9,410 nt of DNA from Chitinophagaceae bacterium. GTDB taxonomy: Bacteria; Bacteroidota; Bacteroidia; Chitinophagales; Chitinophagaceae. A program made the position numbers and the translations under genes. The stretch spans positions 1 through 9,410 of the forward strand of contig JALOMZ010000036.1 of the NCBI GenBank assembly GCA_025455205.1, written 5' to 3'. The notes beneath the pieces were generated by a model. That model was not told the origin of the DNA, ran no database searches, and saw only the letters and a program-made list of their open reading frames with translations. This document shows, piece by piece, positions 6,695 through 9,410 of the stretch. The stretch's first letter is position 1. Each line of letters opens with the position of its first letter.

Positions 6695-8139
6695 CAACAC
6701 CTGCCCGCACACGCATTGGCCTGCATACCGCTGTATCGGTGGTGGTGGGAAGCATCATCGGATCCGGCATCTTCATGAAACCCGCCACCATGGCGGCACA
6801 GACAGGCTCTGGCTGGGCGCTGGTGCTGGTATGGATAGCCGGCGGCCTGCTCTCGCTGTGCGGCGCACTCATCTTCGCCGAACTGGGTGCCATGTTTCCG
6901 GCCACAGGCGGGCTGTACCTCTACCTGAAAAAAATGTACGGCCGGTTTGTAGCCTTTCTCTACGGATGGGCCGCATTCACCGTCATAAATACAGCTGCCG
7001 TTGCAGCCATTTCCTTTGTATGTGCCACCTATGCCGGCTATTTCCTGCCCCTGCCCTCGCCCGACGCGGAAACGGTGCAACGCCTTGCCTGGCATATACC
7101 CGGGATTGGCGATATCTACCCGCTCAAAGATGCCGGCACCAAATGCCTGGCCATTGGCATGGTGGTATTCCTAACAGCGCTCAATGCCACCAGCCTCAGT
7201 GCCAGCGGCCGGCTGCAACTGCTTTCCACCCTGGCTAAAGTGGGTGTGTTTGCAGCCCTTATCGGGGGTATCTTCCTGTCGGGCAACGGACGGTTTGACC
7301 ACCTCACGGAGTCCGCACCCAACGCCCCTGCCGGCATGGACTGGCTCCGGGCCTGTATGGCAGCCCTCACCGGCGCCTTTGTAGCCTACGATGGGTGGCA
7401 GAGTATTGGCTTCATGGGTGGCGAAGTGGAGAAGCCGGAGAAAAACATTCCCCGCAGCATCCTCCTGGGCGTGCTCACCGCCATGGCCATTTATGTGCTG
7501 GTAAACCTGGCCTATTCCTATGCCCTGCCCATTGGGGTGCTCGCCGCCTCGCCATTGGTGGCTGCAGATGCCATGGCGGCCATGCTGGGACAAAACAGCG
7601 GTGCCATCATGGCAGCCATGGTAGTGATTGTAACTTTTGGTGCCGTCAATGGCAACCTCATGTCCACCGCAAGGGTTACCATGGCCATGGGCCAGGACAG
7701 GCTGTTCTTTGCCGCCGCAGGCCGCACTAAAAAAGAAAACGGATTGCCCGTCCATGCATTATGGATCCATTGCGCCTGGATCACCGTGCTCATCATCTCC
7801 GGCAGCTTTGATATGCTGGCCGATATGTTTGTATTTGTCACCTGGGTATTCATCATTGTAGCCTGCACCGGGCTGGTGGTGCTCCGGAAAAAAATGCCCG
7901 ATATGGCCAGGCCTTACAAGATGTGGGGCTACCCCTGGCTGCTGATCCTATTCTGCCTTTTTGCCTGCTATTATGTGTACAGTGTGGTGGCCTTTGAAAT
8001 CACCGCCTACCAGGCCGGAAAAATACCATTGATCAATTCGCTGCTGGGACTGCTCATCACCCTGGCTGGTATACCTTTCTACGGGCTGTTCCGCTACCGG
8101 CAACCTGCCAACAAGCCGGGTGGCCCTCCCAACAGATAA
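6691..8139 (+). CDS. APC-superfamily amino-acid permease (LAT/SteT-like)
   Basis: This 482-residue inner-membrane protein has about twelve membrane segments. The first carries GSIIGSGIF (residues 20-28), the unwound substrate-binding helix typical of the amino acid-polyamine-organocation superfamily. AFVAYDGWQSIGFMGGEVEKPEKNIPRSI around 229-257 is the segment-six region and following loop characteristic of the L-type (LAT) branch, which includes the Ser/Thr exchanger SteT. Members import or exchange amino acids or small amines by proton symport or antiport; the substrate cannot be read from sequence. The start overlaps the Rieske gene by four bases, which suggests that it brings in the oxygenase substrate or exports its product. 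The C-terminus ends in a short Pro/Gly-rich tail. No sign of truncation. Confidence 0.9.
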   Translation: MTTPARTRIGLHTAVSVVVGSIIGSGIFMKPATMAAQTGSGWALVLVWIAGGLLSLCGALIFAELGAMFPATGGLYLYLKKMYGRFVAFLYGWAAFTVINTAAVAAISFVCATYAGYFLPLPSPDAETVQRLAWHIPGIGDIYPLKDAGTKCLAIGMVVFLTALNATSLSASGRLQLLSTLAKVGVFAALIGGIFLSGNGRFDHLTESAPNAPAGMDWLRACMAALTGAFVAYDGWQSIGFMGGEVEKPEKNIPRSILLGVLTAMAIYVLVNLAYSYALPIGVLAASPLVAADAMAAMLGQNSGAIMAAMVVIVTFGAVNGNLMSTARVTMAMGQDRLFFAAAGRTKKENGLPVHALWIHCAWITVLIISGSFDMLADMFVFVTWVFIIVACTGLVVLRKKMPDMARPYKMWGYPWLLILFCLFACYYVYSVVAFEITAYQAGKIPLINSLLGLLITLAGIPFYGLFRYRQPANKPGGPPNR

Positions 8140-8146
8140 TACCATT

Positions 8147-8168
8147 CGTTTGCAGGCTTACCCAAACG
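8147..8168 (+). repeat. Small inverted repeat after the permease gene
   Basis: CGTTTG at 8147-8152 and CAAACG at 8163-8168 form a six-base-pair stem with a ten-base loop, eight bases after the permease stop. There is no clear T tract after it, so it is at best a weak terminator; it may be chance. Confidence 0.2.
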
Positions 8169-8183
8169 TCTGGCTTACTTTCG
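8149..8183 (+). promoter_or_regulatory. Possible promoter for the MscS gene
   Basis: TTTG at 8149-8152 and TACTTTCG at 8176-8183 (seven of eight bases of TAnnTTTG) are 23 bases apart, at the long end of the spacing for Bacteroidota promoters. They would start transcription about 50 bases before the MscS ATG. The 101-base gap before that gene, against the 4-base overlaps upstream, supports a separate promoter. The match is imperfect. Confidence 0.3.
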
Positions 8184-8240
8184 CCGTAGATTACCGCTTA
8201 CCTTCAAACGGGAGCAACCGCTAAAATCAACACATTCCAG

Positions 8241-9302
8241 ATGAAGGAAATACTGCAACGTGTATACTGGGGCAATCCCCTGCAAGACTACCTCATTGCC
8301 CTCCTGGTGATGTTTCTCATCATCAGTGCCGTACGCCTGTTCCGGAAACTGGCCCTGCAGCGGCTGAGGCAGTTGTCGCAAAAAACAGACACCGTGTGGG
8401 ACGACCTGCTGGTGCGGCTGCTCGACAAGTCGGTGCTGCCACTGCTCAATGTGCTGGCCCTGTATGCCGCCTCCCATTACCTCACCCTGCCGGAGCGGGT
8501 GAACCGGTATTTCAATATGGCCATGGCTGTGCTGGTTACCTTCTTTGTCATTCGGCTGCTGGTGGCCGCCATTCAGCAATCACTGAATGCCTACCTCGAC
8601 AAGCAGGAAAATGCGGAGGAAAAGAAGAAGCAGGTGCGGAGTTTCATGGTGATCGTCAAGATACTCATCTGGCTTATTGGTATCCTCTTCCTGTTCGATA
8701 ACCTGGGCTTTGACATCACTGCCGTCATCACCGGCCTGGGCATCGGTGGTATTGCCATTGCCCTGGCGGCCCAGACTATTCTGGGCGACCTGTTCAGCTA
8801 CTTTGTCATTTTCTTTGACCGGCCTTTTGAAATAGGCGACTTTGTGGTGGTAGACGACAAACGCGGAACCGTAGAATATATAGGCCTCAAAACCACCCGC
8901 ATCCGCAGCCTCACCGGCGAGCAACTGGTTATATCCAATACCAACCTCACCAACAGCCGCCTGCACAATTTCAAGCTGCTCGAAAGGCGCCGCATTGTGA
9001 TGAACCTCAGCGTAACCTATGGTACCCCTTCCGAAAAACTGCAACGCATTCCGGGGATGATCCGTCAGATCATAGAAGCCGTGCCCCAAACCACCTTCGA
9101 CCGCGCCCATTTCGCCACCTACGGTCCATACAGCCTGCAGTTTGAGGTGGTATACTTCATAGAAACACAGGACTACATGGTGTACATGGATGCCCAACAA
9201 ACCATCAACCTGGCCATCTATGATGCTTTCGCCGCCGAAGGCATCTCCTTTGCCTATCCCACCCAGCAGATCCTGCTCTCCAGGGAGCAGCCTGTCGCCT
9301 GA
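8241..9302 (+). CDS. MscS-family mechanosensitive ion channel
   Basis: The 353-residue protein is an inner-membrane channel of the small-conductance mechanosensitive family, which opens under membrane tension to release solutes during osmotic downshock. It has hydrophobic segments near 17-34, 66-80, 93-113 and 136-153. The pore-lining helix with its Gly/Ala pattern (GLGIGGIAIALAAQTILGDL) lies at 165-184, followed by FSYFVIFFDRPFEIGDFV, the family signature leading into the beta domain. The remaining 150 residues form the cytoplasmic cage region, with TTRIRSLTGEQLVISN at about 218-233 being typical. A charged stretch (KQENAEEKKKQ, 121-131) lies in the loop before the penultimate segment. With about five membrane segments it is larger than E. 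coli MscS (three) and nearer to YnaI-type homologues. It follows the permease by 101 bases and may be an independent unit. Confidence 0.93.
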   Translation: MKEILQRVYWGNPLQDYLIALLVMFLIISAVRLFRKLALQRLRQLSQKTDTVWDDLLVRLLDKSVLPLLNVLALYAASHYLTLPERVNRYFNMAMAVLVTFFVIRLLVAAIQQSLNAYLDKQENAEEKKKQVRSFMVIVKILIWLIGILFLFDNLGFDITAVITGLGIGGIAIALAAQTILGDLFSYFVIFFDRPFEIGDFVVVDDKRGTVEYIGLKTTRIRSLTGEQLVISNTNLTNSRLHNFKLLERRRIVMNLSVTYGTPSEKLQRIPGMIRQIIEAVPQTTFDRAHFATYGPYSLQFEVVYFIETQDYMVYMDAQQTINLAIYDAFAAEGISFAYPTQQILLSREQPVA

Positions 9303-9361
9303 TCTGCCTGCCACTGGTCATCGGTTACCGCCCTTTAACCATTTATTTACGAAGCTTGTCG

Positions 9362-9369
9362 TATAATTG
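9362..9369 (+). promoter_or_regulatory. Possible -7 promoter element for the gene starting at 9400
   Basis: TATAATTG matches seven of eight bases of the Bacteroidota -7 element TAnnTTTG and also contains TATAAT. It would give a leader of roughly 25-30 bases before the ATG at 9400. No well-placed TTTG upstream element is evident (only TTTA at 9334-9337), so this is tentative. Confidence 0.35.
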
Positions 9370-9399
9370 TGTCAGTTTTAAACCTGAAATCTGTTTATC

Positions 9400-9410
9400 A
9401 TGGCAAAACA
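9400..9410 (+). CDS. Start of an unidentified gene (only the first codons are in the window)
   Basis: An ATG at 9400 followed by GCA AAA CA (Met-Ala-Lys) lies about 98 bases after the MscS stop, behind an AT-rich leader with a possible promoter element. Met-Ala-Lys is a common N-terminus, but the product cannot be identified from three codons. It is called because the preceding gap otherwise holds no gene. Confidence 0.35.

Noticed and set aside
8580..9314. Minus-strand open frame (244 codons) opposite mscS
   Set aside because: Antisense shadow of a confident MscS coding region.
9323..9340. GGTTA/TAACC inverted repeat after mscS as a terminator
   Set aside because: Only a five-base-pair stem, with an A/T-mixed tail rather than a T run. 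Too weak to call.
1..9410. CRISPR array, tRNA/rRNA genes or mobile element in the window
   Set aside because: No regularly spaced repeats, no transposase or integrase frames, no terminal inverted repeats and no tRNA-like or rRNA-like segments were seen. Nearly all sequence is covered by the genes listed.

Overview
The window looks like a piece of a chromosome from a facultatively anaerobic, denitrifying or N2O-respiring member of the Bacteroidota. A Chitinophagaceae-like origin is plausible, but that is inference. The reasons are the gene content and order of a clade II (Sec/lipoprotein-type) nitrous oxide reductase cluster, the AT-rich leaders that mostly lack Shine-Dalgarno sequences, and a match to the Bacteroidota -7 promoter element (TAnnTTTG). 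No RNA genes, insertion sequences, CRISPR arrays or integration marks were seen. The window is almost fully coding and the genes share one codon style.

Left half, minus strand, read from 4739 down to 1: the nos operon. It encodes a c-type cytochrome lipoprotein (4739-4248), NosZ with all seven CuZ histidines and a CuA motif (4218-2200), a protein joining a polytopic membrane domain to a NosL copper-chaperone domain (2116-1094), and NosD (1097 to the window edge, incomplete). The genes for NosF and NosY, the ABC-transporter partners of NosD, would be expected beyond position 1. A strong hairpin lies between nosZ and the nosL fusion. NosL and nosD overlap as ATGA.

Middle: a 174-base divergent control region (4740-4913). 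It holds a CRP/FNR-geometry palindrome (4798-4815) placed about 40 bases upstream of the start site predicted from a nos -7 element, and a second, perfect palindrome just before the regulator start codon (4888-4904).

Right half, plus strand: a Crp/Fnr-family regulator without Fe-S cysteines (4914-5546), a Rieske non-heme iron oxygenase alpha subunit (5543-6694), and an APC/LAT-family amino-acid permease (6691-8139). These three are chained by two 4-base ATGA overlaps, so they are very probably one transcript. A MscS-family mechanosensitive channel (8241-9302) and the first codons of another gene (9400 to the edge) follow, each with its own possible promoter.

Working model: the regulator switches on the divergent nos operon under the right respiratory signal. 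The cytochrome delivers electrons to NosZ, while NosL and NosD supply copper and sulfur for the CuZ site. The Rieske oxygenase and permease may form an uptake-and-oxidation pair for a small amine or amino-acid-like compound. Their tight coupling to a nos-adjacent regulator is the least explained part of the window.
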